64,000 nt of DNA from Caulobacter flavus (GCF_003722335.1 NZ_CP026100.1:5368001-5432000); one strand, 5' to 3'. Counted from the stretch's first letter, positions 17,092 to 26,665 are shown. Notes: generated from the sequence alone by a model not told the origin. Program-made: numbers and translations.

Positions 17092-18258
17092 CTAAGCCCC
17101 CGCCTTCACCCGAGCGCTGCGGCCCAGCACCAGCGCGCCGCAAAGGCCCGCCGCCCCCAGCGCCGCCATCGCCCAATAGCCCTTCACGCTCAGGGCGTCG
17201 AACAGCGGGCCCGAGGCCAGGGTCGCCAGGCCCAGGGTGAAGCCCTGCGACACCGCCGAGTTCAGGGCCTGGGCGGCCGAGGCGCTCTTGGGCGGGGTCA
17301 GGCGCTCGATCAGCTGCAGCGAGGCCAGGAAACTCGCCGCGAAGGTGAAGGCGTGCAGGGCCTGCAGCGGGAACAGCGCCCACAGCGGCGGGGCGAAGGC
17401 GTAGGCGGTCCAGCGGATCACCGCCGCGCCCGCGCCCATGGCCAGCAGCCGCCCCGGGCCAACGCGGCGTCGCCAGGGCTCCAGGAACCACATGAAGCCC
17501 ACCTCGGCGGCGACGCCCACGCCCCACAGCACGCCGATCATCGGCTCGGGGATCTCCTGCCGGCGCCAGAGGATGGTCGAGAAGCTGTAGTAGAAGCCGT
17601 GCGCGCCCTGGATCAGGCCGGCCGTGACCACCGCCAGCACGAACACCCTGTCGGTCAGCAGGCTGCCCAGCCCTTTCCAGCGGTCGCGTCTGGCCGGGGC
17701 CTCGCCCTCCTCGTGCACCCGCTCGGGCGGGATCAGGACGAAGGCCGCCGTCGCCGTCAGCAGGGCCGCGACGGTGATCCAAACGACGATGACCTCGGCG
17801 CCGAGGACGGTCAGCACCACGCCCATGGCGAGGTTGGCGGCGATGAACGCGCTGGAGCCCGACCCGCGCGGCAGGCCGTAGTTGAAGCCATCCAGCCGGG
17901 CCCGGCGCAGCGTGACCACGTCGATCAGCGGCGAGATGGTCGAGAACAGGGTCGCGCCCAGCAGCCAGCAGACCAGCAGCCCCCAGAACCCCGGCGCGAC
18001 CAGCATGGCGAGGTAGGCGCAGGCCGCAGCGACCGCCAGCAGGATCATCGGCGAACGGCGCAGCGAAAAGCCGTCGGCCCAGACCGCCAGCGCCGCGCCT
18101 GTGAACGGCTTGAGCAGCAGCGGCGCGGCAAGCACCGCGCCGATCTCGGCCCCGGAAAGCCCCCTGGCCCGCAGGAAGGTGGCCACGTACGGCAGGCTCA
18201 CCCCGATGACCAGATAGATGGCCACGTAGAACAGGCTGAGACGGGTTACGAGCGGCAT
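17092..18258 (-). CDS. Major facilitator superfamily transporter (MFS_1-like)
   Basis: A 388-residue inner membrane protein with about 12 hydrophobic spans. It starts MPLVTRLSLFYVAIYLVIGVS and contains LPYVATFLRARGLSGAEIG, a pattern seen in the small MFS_1_like/HcaT-type family of proton-driven permeases. A long polar loop near the middle (PPERVHEEGEAPARRDRWKG) separates the two six-span halves. The substrate cannot be told. The stop lies 12 bp from the large inverted repeat and the start faces away from metG, whose stop is about 150 bp upstream on the same strand. Confidence 0.85.
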   Translation of the reverse strand: MPLVTRLSLFYVAIYLVIGVSLPYVATFLRARGLSGAEIGAVLAAPLLLKPFTGAALAVWADGFSLRRSPMILLAVAAACAYLAMLVAPGFWGLLVCWLLGATLFSTISPLIDVVTLRRARLDGFNYGLPRGSGSSAFIAANLAMGVVLTVLGAEVIVVWITVAALLTATAAFVLIPPERVHEEGEAPARRDRWKGLGSLLTDRVFVLAVVTAGLIQGAHGFYYSFSTILWRRQEIPEPMIGVLWGVGVAAEVGFMWFLEPWRRRVGPGRLLAMGAGAAVIRWTAYAFAPPLWALFPLQALHAFTFAASFLASLQLIERLTPPKSASAAQALNSAVSQGFTLGLATLASGPLFDALSVKGYWAMAALGAAGLCGALVLGRSARVKAGA

Positions 18259-18308
18259 GGCCGCTCCGTAGAGCGGTGTGCGGTGAAGGGGAAGGCGTTT
18301 CGCGCGAA

Positions 18309-18406
18309 CCCCCCTCAGTCGCTTCGCGACAGCTCCCCCAGAGGGGGAGCATCTTGCTGACTAGATCCTCCCCCTCCGGGGGAGGTGGCCCGAAGGGCCG
18401 GAGGGC
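18309..18406. repeat. GC-rich palindromic intergenic repeat, family A
   Basis: A composite of small hairpins: CAGTCGCTTCGCGACAG-like, CTCCCCCAGAGGGGGAG, CCTCCCCCTCCGGGGGAGG and GGCCCGAAGGGCC. The same order and nearly the same bases recur at 55597-55693, and a related version lies within a coding sequence at 40368-40485. It fills the gap between metG and the MFS gene. Confidence 0.8.
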
Positions 18407-20116
18407 CTACTCCGCGCCGCCGAACCGCGCGGCCCACTCGGCGATCATGTCGTCGTCGATCTTCTTGAACAGCACTTCGGGCGCGCGCACGGCCTGGCCG
18501 GCCGGCACCGTCGAGAGCTCGGCGGCGACGTCGGCCGTCGGCCAGGCGGGCGGCCAGGCCTGGGCGAAGGCCTCGCCGATCTTCTCGGCGGCGAACGGGA
18601 TGAACGGCGCGGAGATGCGGGCGTAGAGCGCGGCCAGGTTCAGGGCCGTGCGCACGATGACGGCGGCGCGGTCGCGGTCGGTCTTGATCGCCGTCCAGGG
18701 GGCGGCTTCCTGCAGGTACTCGTTGCCGACCACCCACAGGGCCCGCAGCGCCTGGGCGCTCTTGCGGATCTCGATGGCGTCCATCTGCTCGGAAAGGTCG
18801 GCCAGGCGCGCGGCGACGTCGGCGTAGAGCTTCTCCTCCAGCGGACCAGGCTCGCCGCCCTCGGGCACGAGGCCGTCGAACTTGCTCTCGTTGAACTTCA
18901 GGATGCGGTTGACGAAGTTGCCCAGCACGTCGGCCAGGTCGCGGTTCACGGCGCTGGCGAACTGCTCCCAGGTGAAGGCCGTGTCGCTGCCTTCCGGCGA
19001 GTTCGAGGTCAGGTACCAGCGCCACAGGTCCGGCGGCAGGATGTCGAGCGCCGCGTCCATGAACACGCCGCGCTTGTTGCTGGTCGAGAACTTGCCGCCG
19101 TACCAGTTCAGCCAGTTGAAGGCCTTGAGCATGTCGACGCTCTTCCACGGCTCTTCCGAGCCGAGAATGGTGGCCGGGAAGCTGACGGTGTGGAACGCGA
19201 CGTTGTCCTTGCCCATGAACTGGACGTAGCGGACGTCGTCGGCGCCGGCGTCGGTGCGCCACCACGAGCGCCAGTCGCGATCCGGCGCGGCCTCGGCCCA
19301 TTCCTGGGTGGCGGCGATGTATTCGATCGGGGCGTCGAACCAGACGTAGAAGACCTTCTCCTCCATGCCCGGACGCGGCAGGCCGTCCTTGGTCACCGGC
19401 ACGCCCCAGGCCAGGTCACGGGTGATGCCGCGATCGATCAGGCCCTCGTCCAGATGCTTGTAGGCGATCGACTTTGCCAAGGTCGGCCAGTCGGGGTGGC
19501 CGTCCACCCAGGCGCGGATGCGATCGGCCATCTTGGTCTGAAGCAGGTAGAGGTGCTTGGTGTCGCGCACCTCAAGGTTCCGCGAGCCCGAGATCACCGA
19601 GTACGGATCCTTCAGGTCGGTGGGATCGAGCAGGTTGCCGCAGTTGTCGCACTGGTCGCCGCGCGCCTTCTCGAAGCCGCAGTGCGGGCAGGTGCCCTCG
19701 ATATAGCGGTCGGGCAGGAAGCGGCGGTCGTCGATCGAGTAGACCATCTGATCGACCCGCTCCTCGATCAGCCCCTGGGCCTCCAGCACTTCGGCGAAGT
19801 GCTGGGTCAGGCGATGGTTCTGCGGCGAGGACGAGCGGCCGAAGTGGTCCCACGACAGGCCGAAGGCGCGGCCCACGTCATGCTGCAGCACGTGCTGCTC
19901 TTCGCAGTAGGTCGCCACGTCCTGGCCGGCGGCGGCGGCGGCCAGTTCGGCCGGGGTGCCGTGCTCGTCGGTGGCGCAGATGTAGAGGGTGTCGTGGCCC
20001 CGGGCCCGCTGGAAGCGCGCATAGGCGTCGGCCGGCAGCATCGAGCCCGCGAGGTTACCCAGGTGCTTGATGCCGTTGATGTACGGCAGGGCCGAGGTGA
20101 TCAGGATGCGGGCCAT
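18407..20116 (-). CDS. metG: Methionyl-tRNA synthetase
   Basis: Class I aminoacyl-tRNA synthetase that charges tRNA-Met. The 569-residue product starts [21 protein letters not shown], with the HIGH-type motif as HLGN. The zinc-binding insert holds two Cys pairs (CPHC and CDNC). The KMSKS loop appears as KFSTS, a known variant in this family. [14 protein letters not shown] and [12 protein letters not shown] are catalytic-domain blocks, and the anticodon-binding helical domain follows. There is no C-terminal EMAP-type tRNA-binding domain. The start at 20116 is chosen over an in-frame start at 20167 because the conserved N-terminal strand begins there. Single gene, divergent from the deacetylase gene. 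Confidence 0.97.
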   Translation of the reverse strand: MARILITSALPYINGIKHLGNLAGSMLPADAYARFQRARGHDTLYICATDEHGTPAELAAAAAGQDVATYCEEQHVLQHDVGRAFGLSWDHFGRSSSPQNHRLTQHFAEVLEAQGLIEERVDQMVYSIDDRRFLPDRYIEGTCPHCGFEKARGDQCDNCGNLLDPTDLKDPYSVISGSRNLEVRDTKHLYLLQTKMADRIRAWVDGHPDWPTLAKSIAYKHLDEGLIDRGITRDLAWGVPVTKDGLPRPGMEEKVFYVWFDAPIEYIAATQEWAEAAPDRDWRSWWRTDAGADDVRYVQFMGKDNVAFHTVSFPATILGSEEPWKSVDMLKAFNWLNWYGGKFSTSNKRGVFMDAALDILPPDLWRWYLTSNSPEGSDTAFTWEQFASAVNRDLADVLGNFVNRILKFNESKFDGLVPEGGEPGPLEEKLYADVAARLADLSEQMDAIEIRKSAQALRALWVVGNEYLQEAAPWTAIKTDRDRAAVIVRTALNLAALYARISAPFIPFAAEKIGEAFAQAWPPAWPTADVAAELSTVPAGQAVRAPEVLFKKIDDDMIAEWAARFGGAE

Positions 20117-20292
20117 GGGACGGGGCGTCTTTCCGGGGACGAACAAGAAACGAAGAGGCGTCCGCATATAGAAGCCCCCGCGCCGAAGGGAAAGCTTCGC
20201 GGCGCGCCCGCAACCGGACGGATCGCCAAATGACGGGCTCGCGCGTCGGGCGTTTTCGGGTTTGGATGTCTGCGTGCTGGACTGGAGGCCTC

Positions 20293-22086
20293 ATGACCCG
20301 CCGTCGCCTGCCGCTGCTGCTGCTCGTTCTCGCCGTGCTGCTGGCCGGCGGGTGGTGGTGGCAGCGCGAGCGGCCCGATCCGGCGGTGATGCACGTCTTC
20401 CCCGGCGTGCGCGGCCCGGCCAAGGCGTCCAAGATCGTCGAGCCGCCGCGCACCCGCATCGCGCAGTTCGACAGGGGCGGCCCGCACCGCCTGGCGATTC
20501 TGGTCACCGACCCGCAGTCGGGGTGGCTGGGCCTGGTTCGCGGCTTCCGCGCCCACGGCGTGCCGATCACCGTCACCCAGGATCCCGCCAAGGCGCTGAC
20601 CCACAAGGTGGTGCTGGTCTATCCGATCGTCTCGGGCCGGGTGCTGAGCGCCGAACAGCTGCGGGCCCTGGCCCAGCACGTACGCGACGGCGGCACGGTG
20701 CTGGCCTTCAACCTGGCCGGCGGCGGCCTGGGCGAACTGTTCGGCGTCGGCGAGGGAACCGAGGCCTCGTCCCGCCTGCGGCTGCGCTGGACCAGGACGA
20801 CCGGAGAGCCCGAGAGCGACGAGATCGTCGTCTCGTCCACCGGCGAGGCCAAGGTTTCCAGCGTGGGCTATGCGCCGGGAACGGCGGATGTGGCCGCCCG
20901 CTTCGACGACGGATCGGTCGCGGCCGCCTGCCGGCGGGTGGGCGGGCAGGCCTGCGTGCTGGGCGTGGACCTGGGCTCGCTGGCCCAGCGGGCCATGAAC
21001 GGCCGCGCCGAGGCCCTGGCCCGCCGCTACGTCAACGGCTACGAGCCCTCGCTGGACAGCCTGTTCCGCTGGGTGCGCGACCTCTACGTGGCCGGCGAGC
21101 CGATGCCCTGGCTGGTCTCGACCGCCCCGGCTGGCCGCGAGGTCTCTATCCTGTTTACCCACGACGTCGACTACGGCCCGTCGGTGCACAACGCCCTGGC
21201 CTATGCCGACGCCCTGAAGGCGCGAGGCGTCCGCGGCACCTTCTTCGTCCAGACCAAGTACATGAGGGACTACAACGACAAGGTGTTCTTCGACGACGCC
21301 GCCGTGGCCGACGTGAAGGGCCTTCTGGCGCGCGGCCAGGAGGTGGGCAGCCACACCGTCGCCCACTCCCGCGAGTTCGAGCGCATGGACCTGGGCAGCG
21401 GCCGCGAACGCTATCCGCGCTATCGCCCGTTCGTCGAGACCGACACCAAGGTTCGCGACGCCACCATCCTGGGCGAACTGCGGGTATCGAAGTTCCTGCT
21501 CGACCGGCTGGCGGGCGCGGACGTGGTCTCGTTCCGCCCGGGACGCCTGGCCTATCCCTTCACCCTGCCCCAGGCGCTGAACGCCAGCGGCTATCGCTAT
21601 TCCTCGTCGATCACCGCCAACACGGTGCTGACCCACCTGCCCTTCCAGCTGACCGACGGGCGGGCCGACGGGGCCCTGCAGCCGGTGTTCGAGTTCCCCG
21701 TCGCCGTCGAGGACGAGGAGGCCCCGCCGCTGCTGCAACGGCTGGACGCGGCCGACGCCCTGGTGGCCCGGGTCGCGCGCGACCGGGGCGTGGCCACCGT
21801 GCTGATCCATCCCAACGTGGTCGGCGACAAGCTGGCGTTCGAGACCGCCCTGGCCGACCGCTGGAAAGGGCGGGCCTGGATGGGCTCGACCCAGGCCTTC
21901 GGCGACTGGTGGACGGCGCGCGACGCCCTGGACCTCGACGTCGAGCCGCGCGGCGCCGGCTGGCTTCTGACCGCCAGGGCGCCGAAGGGCGCCGCGGACG
22001 TCGAGGTCGTCCTGCCCAAGGCCGCCAAGGGAAGCACGACGCTGCGCCTGCCGCCCGGCGGCCGGGCGACCGTGGCGATCCCGTGA
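20293..22086 (+). CDS. Membrane-anchored polysaccharide deacetylase (NodB-like)
   Basis: A 597-residue exported protein. It has an N-terminal signal anchor (RRRLPLLLLVLAVLLAGGWW), then an N-terminal domain of about 250 residues resembling a ThuA/glutamine-amidotransferase-type fold (HRLAILVTDPQSGW ... AQHVRDGGTVLAFNLAGG). A NodB-type deacetylase domain follows, with the metal-site motifs THDVDYG, SHTVAHS and FRPGRLAYPF, and then a C-terminal beta segment. It likely removes acyl groups from a cell-surface or exported polysaccharide. ATG 20293 follows GGAGG (20284-20288). It overlaps the GH16 gene by 4 bp, so the two enzymes are probably made together and act on the same glycan. Confidence 0.83.
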   Translation: MTRRRLPLLLLVLAVLLAGGWWWQRERPDPAVMHVFPGVRGPAKASKIVEPPRTRIAQFDRGGPHRLAILVTDPQSGWLGLVRGFRAHGVPITVTQDPAKALTHKVVLVYPIVSGRVLSAEQLRALAQHVRDGGTVLAFNLAGGGLGELFGVGEGTEASSRLRLRWTRTTGEPESDEIVVSSTGEAKVSSVGYAPGTADVAARFDDGSVAAACRRVGGQACVLGVDLGSLAQRAMNGRAEALARRYVNGYEPSLDSLFRWVRDLYVAGEPMPWLVSTAPAGREVSILFTHDVDYGPSVHNALAYADALKARGVRGTFFVQTKYMRDYNDKVFFDDAAVADVKGLLARGQEVGSHTVAHSREFERMDLGSGRERYPRYRPFVETDTKVRDATILGELRVSKFLLDRLAGADVVSFRPGRLAYPFTLPQALNASGYRYSSSITANTVLTHLPFQLTDGRADGALQPVFEFPVAVEDEEAPPLLQRLDAADALVARVARDRGVATVLIHPNVVGDKLAFETALADRWKGRAWMGSTQAFGDWWTARDALDLDVEPRGAGWLLTARAPKGAADVEVVLPKAAKGSTTLRLPPGGRATVAIP

Positions 22087-22889
22087 AGCGCCTGCTGCTC
22101 GCCTTGGCGATGGCGGCCCTGGCCTCGCCCGCCTTCGCCGCGCCCCGGCTGATCTGGTCGGACGAGTTCGACGGCGATCAGCTGGATCCGGCCCGGTGGA
22201 CGGCGGCGACCGACTGCTGGGGCGGCGGCAACGAGGAGCGCCAGTGCTACACGCCGGCCAACGTCTCGGTCTCGGGAGGGGTGCTGCGGCTGAACGCCCG
22301 CAAGGAGCGCGCGTCGGGCTCGGCCCGTCGCGACGGCGGCCCCCGCGTGAGCCGCGACTACGCCTCGGGCGGGGTCAGCACCAAGGGGCTGGCCTCGTTC
22401 CGCTACGGCCGCATCGAGGTGCGCGCCAAGCTGCCGCTAGGCCAGGGGCTGTGGCCGGCGATCTGGATGCTGCCCGAGCACGACAACTACGGCCCCTACC
22501 CGCTGTCGGGCGAGATCGACATCGCGGAAGCGGTGAACCTTGGGGTGCGCTGCCGATCCTGCCGCGACCGGGTGCGGGCGGCGGTGCATCATGGCCCGAC
22601 GCTGCAGGCCAACCGCAGCGACTCGGCCGACACGGCCCTGGGCGACCTGACGGCCTTCCACGTCTTCACGCTGGAATGGACGCCCGATCGGCTGACCTGG
22701 CGGCTGGACGGAAAGCCTTACTTCACCCGCCCGGGCGGGCGCCCCTTCGACGAGCGCTTCCACCTGATCCTCAACCTGGCGGTTGGCGGACGGTGGGCGG
22801 AAGTCACGGGCCGGCGCGGCGTCGACGACGCCGCCTTGCCCGAGAGCCTGCTGGTGGACTGGGTGCGGGTGTACGCCCTGGACGACTAG
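22083..22889 (+). CDS. Secreted GH16 family glycoside hydrolase (endo-beta-glucanase type)
   Basis: A 268-residue enzyme with a signal peptide (KRLLLALAMAALASPAFA) and one GH16 jelly-roll domain. The catalytic signature is GEIDIAEAV, containing the nucleophile and acid/base glutamates. Family blocks include LIWSDEFDGDQLDPARW, YGRIEVRAKLPLGQGLWPAIWMLP (in two parts) and FHLILNLAVGGRW. GH16 enzymes cut beta-1,3, beta-1,3-1,4 and related glucans or galactans; the extra Cys pair in RCRSCRDR may mark a subgroup. GTG at 22083 overlaps the deacetylase stop (GTGA), indicating translational coupling. Confidence 0.9.
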   Translation: MKRLLLALAMAALASPAFAAPRLIWSDEFDGDQLDPARWTAATDCWGGGNEERQCYTPANVSVSGGVLRLNARKERASGSARRDGGPRVSRDYASGGVSTKGLASFRYGRIEVRAKLPLGQGLWPAIWMLPEHDNYGPYPLSGEIDIAEAVNLGVRCRSCRDRVRAAVHHGPTLQANRSDSADTALGDLTAFHVFTLEWTPDRLTWRLDGKPYFTRPGGRPFDERFHLILNLAVGGRWAEVTGRRGVDDAALPESLLVDWVRVYALDD

Positions 22890-22929
22890 CGCCCCCGGCT
22901 CCAGAAGGGGATCAAGGAACCGGGGGCGC
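22889..22929. terminator. Hairpin after GH16, between convergent genes
   Basis: Arms GCGCCCCCGG (22889-22898) and CCGGGGGCGC (22920-22929) are perfect complements around a 21-base loop. They lie immediately after the GH16 stop and before the convergent EF-hand gene end. No U-run is seen. Confidence 0.55.
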
Positions 22930-22957
22930 GCCCCCCAAGGGCGTCTCTACCCGTGGA

Positions 22958-23419
22958 TCAGTTGGTGTCCGCGGCCACCGGATCGGCGGCCGAGACCGTG
23001 CCGTCCTTGTTGGTGTCGTGGGTCACGAACATCCGCCAGCCCGAATAGGCGAACTCGGCCGGGGTGATGCCGCCGCTCTTGTCGCTGTCGAGCACGCCGA
23101 AGCGCACGTCGGCCTGACGCATCTGGCGCACGCGCTCTTCTTCCTTCTTCTCGGCCGTCTCGGTCGAGCCGGCGAGGCGCTTTTCGAGCCGGCCCTTGAA
23201 CTCGCCGACGTACTCTTCCTTGGAGAGCACGCCGTTCTTGTCGGCGTCGATGGCCTTGAAGAGCTGCTCGCGGGTGATCACGAACTCTTCCTTGGTGACG
23301 ACGCCGTCGCCGTTGACGTCCTGCTCCTTGATGAAGGTGTCGCGGGCGTGCGAGGCGGCCAGGGCCGGGGCGGAGACGGCGGCCAGGACGGCGGCCAGGA
23401 TCAGGGTGTTGCGGATCAT
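22958..23419 (-). CDS. Secreted EF-hand calcium-binding protein
   Basis: A 153-residue product with a signal peptide (MIRNTLILAAVLAAVSAPALA) and four EF-hand loops: DVNGDGVVTKEEF, DADKNGVLSKEEY, DSDKSGGITPAEF and the shorter DTNKDGTVSAAD. A charged helix (AEKKEEERVRQMRQ) links the two pairs. Ca2+ binding in the periplasm is predicted. It lies 8 bp downstream of the DUF4198 gene on the same strand, so the two form an operon. The frame remains open far upstream, but the signal peptide fixes the start at 23419. Confidence 0.85.
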   Translation of the reverse strand: MIRNTLILAAVLAAVSAPALAASHARDTFIKEQDVNGDGVVTKEEFVITREQLFKAIDADKNGVLSKEEYVGEFKGRLEKRLAGSTETAEKKEEERVRQMRQADVRFGVLDSDKSGGITPAEFAYSGWRMFVTHDTNKDGTVSAADPVAADTN

Positions 23420-23427
23420 GTCGGCTC

Positions 23428-24210
23428 TCAGCGCAGGGATTCGAAGGTCAGGGCGTAGGTGTGGCTCTGGCCGGGCTGGCCGGCGGCGGCCGGGGCGACG
23501 CGGTAGCGGGCCTGCACTTGGTAGACGCCCGAGCGCTCGGGCTTCAGCTCGAAGCGGCCCTGGGCGTCGCTCTTGACGGTGACCGGGGCGTTCTTGACGT
23601 CGGCGTAGCGGTCGCTGCCGGCGCTCAGGGTGATTTCCTGGCCGGCGACCGGCTTGCCGTCGTACAGCACCACGAACTTGGCCGGCTGGCCGGTGGTGAT
23701 GTCGCTGGGGTGGGTGATCGCCTGGAACTCCAGGCCCTTGCCGACCGGAGCCAGCGCCGCCGTGCTCGGCGCGCCGCGGGTCACATAGACGTCGGCGGTG
23801 GTGATGCTCTGCATGTCGACCACTTCCGCGCCGGCCGGAGCCTTGCCCGGCTCGAGGAACTCCCACTCGCCCTTGATCAGCACGGCCTTGCCGACGCGGC
23901 CGGCGCGCTGGCCGGTGGTGATGCGGTAGGTGCCGGCCGTCTCGACGGGGGCCTCGACCAGGGCAAGTTCGCGCAGATAGGTCGGGGTCAGGGGCTTGCG
24001 CACGCCGTCGGGGCCGACCACCGCGTAGGCGTCGGACTTCATCACCACTTCCGGCGTGAAGAAGCTTTCGGTGAACGAGCCCTGGACGATCACGACCTTG
24101 CGGTCCGAGACGTCGAAGGTGCTGGGCAGCATGTAGGGCGAATGGGCGTGCGCCAGGCCGGACAGGCCAAGGCCCGCCAGCAGCGCCGCCGAAGCGAGCA
24201 TGGTCTTCAT
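23428..24210 (-). CDS. Periplasmic DUF4198 family protein
   Basis: A 260-residue exported protein with signal peptide MKTMLASAALLAGLGLSGLAHA followed at once by HSPYMLPSTF, a His near the mature N-terminus as is usual in DUF4198 proteins. The C-terminal half has an Ig/CNA-B-like block (GQPAKFVVLYDGKPVAGQEI ... VTVKSDAQGRFEL), and the protein ends HTYALTFESLR. DUF4198 proteins are often encoded beside TonB-dependent receptors and are thought to take part in metal (Ni/Co or Fe) uptake; that is context, not proof. Start 24210 follows GAGGGGGATT. First gene of a two-gene unit with the EF-hand gene, divergent from the receptor. Confidence 0.8.
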   Translation of the reverse strand: MKTMLASAALLAGLGLSGLAHAHSPYMLPSTFDVSDRKVVIVQGSFTESFFTPEVVMKSDAYAVVGPDGVRKPLTPTYLRELALVEAPVETAGTYRITTGQRAGRVGKAVLIKGEWEFLEPGKAPAGAEVVDMQSITTADVYVTRGAPSTAALAPVGKGLEFQAITHPSDITTGQPAKFVVLYDGKPVAGQEITLSAGSDRYADVKNAPVTVKSDAQGRFELKPERSGVYQVQARYRVAPAAAGQPGQSHTYALTFESLR

Positions 24211-24329
24211 CGGAATCCCCCTCAAGGACGATCGGTGCGTGGCCAAGGCTCCTATTGCGGATGAATCTAAGAATCAATTGCAAATAACTTGACCCGATCG
24301 CCAGACGGTCGTAGCTCCCCATCCAACGA

Positions 24330-24346
24330 ATGCGAACAATTCGCAT
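24330..24346. promoter_or_regulatory. Palindrome in the divergent DUF4198/TonB receptor promoter region
   Basis: ATGCGAA-CAA-TTCGCAT, perfect 7-bp arms, lies 30 bp before the TonB receptor start and about 120 bp before the DUF4198 gene. Its position and AT-rich surroundings suit a metal-responsive repressor (Fur-like) site. It is not a textbook Fur box, so the regulator is uncertain. Confidence 0.5.
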
Positions 24347-24375
24347 CTGAGGCCGACTACCGGGGGTTATTTCCT

Positions 24376-26610
24376 TTGTCTCGCAACAAACTCGTCTGTT
24401 TCGCCGCCGCATCCGCCGGCGCCCTGCTCTCCGCCACGGCGGCCTTCGCGGCCGACGCGCCCTCGGCCGACGTCGCAGAAGTCGACAAGGTCACGGTCAC
24501 CGCCACGCGCAGCGAGAAGTCGGTGCTGGACGCGCCCGCGACCGTCACCGTGACGACGAGCCAGGAGATCGAGGACGCCCTGGTCAACGACGTGAAGGAC
24601 TTGGTGCGCTTCGAGCCGGGCGTCTCGGTGCGCAGCGCCCCGTCCCGCTTCACCGCCGCCGGCGCCTCGACGGGCCGCGACGGCAACGCCGGCTTCGCCA
24701 TCCGCGGCCTCGAAGGCAACCGCGTCCTGATCATGGTCGACGGCGTGCGCGTGCCCGACGGCTACGCCTTCGGCGCCCAGGCCGCCGGCCGCGGCGACTA
24801 TGTCGACGTCGACGTGCTGAAGTCGGTCGAGATCGTGCGCGGCCCGGCCTCGGCCCTCTACGGCAGCGACGGCCTGGCCGGCTCGGTCAGCTTCTTCACC
24901 AAGGACCCGGCCGACATCCTGCAGGGCAAGAGCTTCGCCGGCCGCGCCCGCGTCGGCTACAGCTCGGCCGACGAAAGCTGGAGCGAAAGCGCCCTCGTCG
25001 CCGGCGCCAGCGGCCGCTGGGAAGGCCTGCTGGCCTATACCCGCCGCGACGGCCACGAGACAGAGACCCAAGGCACGGCCGCCCTGCGCGACGTGCGCCG
25101 CACGGTCGCCAACCCCGAGGACAACAGCTCCAACGCCGTGCTCGGCAAGCTGGTGTTCAACCTCGACGACCGCAACAAGTTCTCGCTGACCGTCGACCAC
25201 CTCGACCGCGACATCGACTGGAACGTGCTGTCGGCCATCGCCTATGTCGCTCCGAACACGACGCCGGCCTCGACCGCCGTGGTCGGCCTGACCGCCTTCG
25301 ACAAGATGCGCCGCGACCGCGTCAGCCTGTCCCACGCCTTCACCGGCGGCCAGGGCCTGATCCAGACCGCCCGCACCACCCTCTACTACCAGGACAGCAC
25401 CACCCGGCAGTTCTCGGCCGAAGACCGCTACACCGCCGCCGACCGCACCCGCGACGCCAAGTTCGACAACGAGGTGTTCGGCGGCGCGATCGAACTGACC
25501 AGCCTGGCCAGCCTGGGCGGGGCCGAGCACCGGTTCGTCTGGGGCGCCGACGCCTCGCTGACCCGCCAGCAGGGCCTGCGCGACGGCACCGTGCCGCCGG
25601 CCGGCGAGACCTTCCCCAACCGCGCCTTCCCGACCACCGACTACACCCTGGTGGGCGGCTACGTGCAGGACGAGTTCTCGGCCGGTCCGGTGACCTTCTA
25701 TCCGGCCCTGCGCTACGACTATTACAAGCTGGATCCGAAGAACGACCCGCTGTTCACCGCAAACACCGCGGTCGGCCAGAGCGACTCGCGTTTCTCGCCC
25801 AAGCTGTCGGCGGTCTGGCAGGCCACCGACCTGATCAGCGTCTTCGCCAACGCCGCCACCGGCTTCAAGGCCCCCGCCCCCTCGCAGGTCAACAACGGCT
25901 TCTCCAACCCGACCAGCTTCTACACCGCGATCGCCAATCCGAACCTGAAGCCCGAGACCAGCCAGACCTTCGAGCTGGGCTTCCGCCTGCGCCAGCCGAC
26001 CTGGAACATCAGCGTCACCGGCTTCACCGGCAAGTACGACGACTTCATCGAGCAGGTGCAGGTCAGCGGCTCGTTCCGCCCGACCGACCCGGCGGTGTTC
26101 CAGTTCGTCAACCTGGCCGAGGCAGAGATCAGCGGCGCCGAGGCCCGCGGCGAGGTGCTGATCGCCGACAACTGGCGCCTGATCGGCGCGGCCTCCTATG
26201 CGCGCGGCTTCTCGACCAACACCGCCGGCGTCAGCACGCCGCTGCAGTCGGTCGATCCGGCCAAGTTCACGGCCGGCCTGTCCTACCGTGATCCGGCCGG
26301 TCGCTTCGGCGCCCAGGCCAGCGTCATGCACGTCCAGAAGAAGTCGTTCGACAGCCTGGGGGTCACCTGCACGGGCGGCTGCTTCGCCCCGCCGGCCTTC
26401 ACCACCGTCGACGTCACCGCCTACTGGAACCTCACCCAGGCCGTCACCCTGCGCGGCGGCGTCTTCAACCTGACCGACGAGAAGTACTGGTGGTGGTCGG
26501 ACGTGCGCGGCCAATCGGCCGCCGCCTCGGCCACCGTTCCGGCGGTGATCGTCGACGGCTACACCGCCCCGGGCCGCAACTACAGCGTCTCGCTGGCGGT
26601 CAAGTTCTAG
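24376..26610 (+). CDS. TonB-dependent outer membrane receptor (haem/hemoglobin receptor-like)
   Basis: A 744-residue receptor: signal peptide (CFAAASAGALLSATAAFA), a TonB-box-like DKVTVTATRSE just after it, a plug domain (TSQEIEDALVNDVKDLVR, GFAIRGLEGNRVLIMVDGVR, VEIVRGPASALYGSDGLAGS) and a beta-barrel ending in the aromatic residue of VSLAVKF. The plug wording is closest to the hemoglobin/transferrin/lactoferrin receptor group. The ligand may be haem, another iron complex or another metal chelate. TTG 24376 is chosen as start because it follows CGGGGGT and directly precedes the signal peptide. Divergent from the DUF4198/EF-hand pair. Confidence 0.88.
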   Translation: MSRNKLVCFAAASAGALLSATAAFAADAPSADVAEVDKVTVTATRSEKSVLDAPATVTVTTSQEIEDALVNDVKDLVRFEPGVSVRSAPSRFTAAGASTGRDGNAGFAIRGLEGNRVLIMVDGVRVPDGYAFGAQAAGRGDYVDVDVLKSVEIVRGPASALYGSDGLAGSVSFFTKDPADILQGKSFAGRARVGYSSADESWSESALVAGASGRWEGLLAYTRRDGHETETQGTAALRDVRRTVANPEDNSSNAVLGKLVFNLDDRNKFSLTVDHLDRDIDWNVLSAIAYVAPNTTPASTAVVGLTAFDKMRRDRVSLSHAFTGGQGLIQTARTTLYYQDSTTRQFSAEDRYTAADRTRDAKFDNEVFGGAIELTSLASLGGAEHRFVWGADASLTRQQGLRDGTVPPAGETFPNRAFPTTDYTLVGGYVQDEFSAGPVTFYPALRYDYYKLDPKNDPLFTANTAVGQSDSRFSPKLSAVWQATDLISVFANAATGFKAPAPSQVNNGFSNPTSFYTAIANPNLKPETSQTFELGFRLRQPTWNISVTGFTGKYDDFIEQVQVSGSFRPTDPAVFQFVNLAEAEISGAEARGEVLIADNWRLIGAASYARGFSTNTAGVSTPLQSVDPAKFTAGLSYRDPAGRFGAQASVMHVQKKSFDSLGVTCTGGCFAPPAFTTVDVTAYWNLTQAVTLRGGVFNLTDEKYWWWSDVRGQSAAASATVPAVIVDGYTAPGRNYSVSLAVKF

Positions 26611-26665
26611 GCCCTCAAGGGGTCCTAACCGAGACACGCGGTCGTAATGTTGCGGCGACCGCGTG

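Noticed and set aside
18407-20116. KFSTS loop in MetG as a sign of inactivation
   Set aside because: Variants of KMSKS are normal in methionyl-tRNA synthetases and all other motifs are intact.
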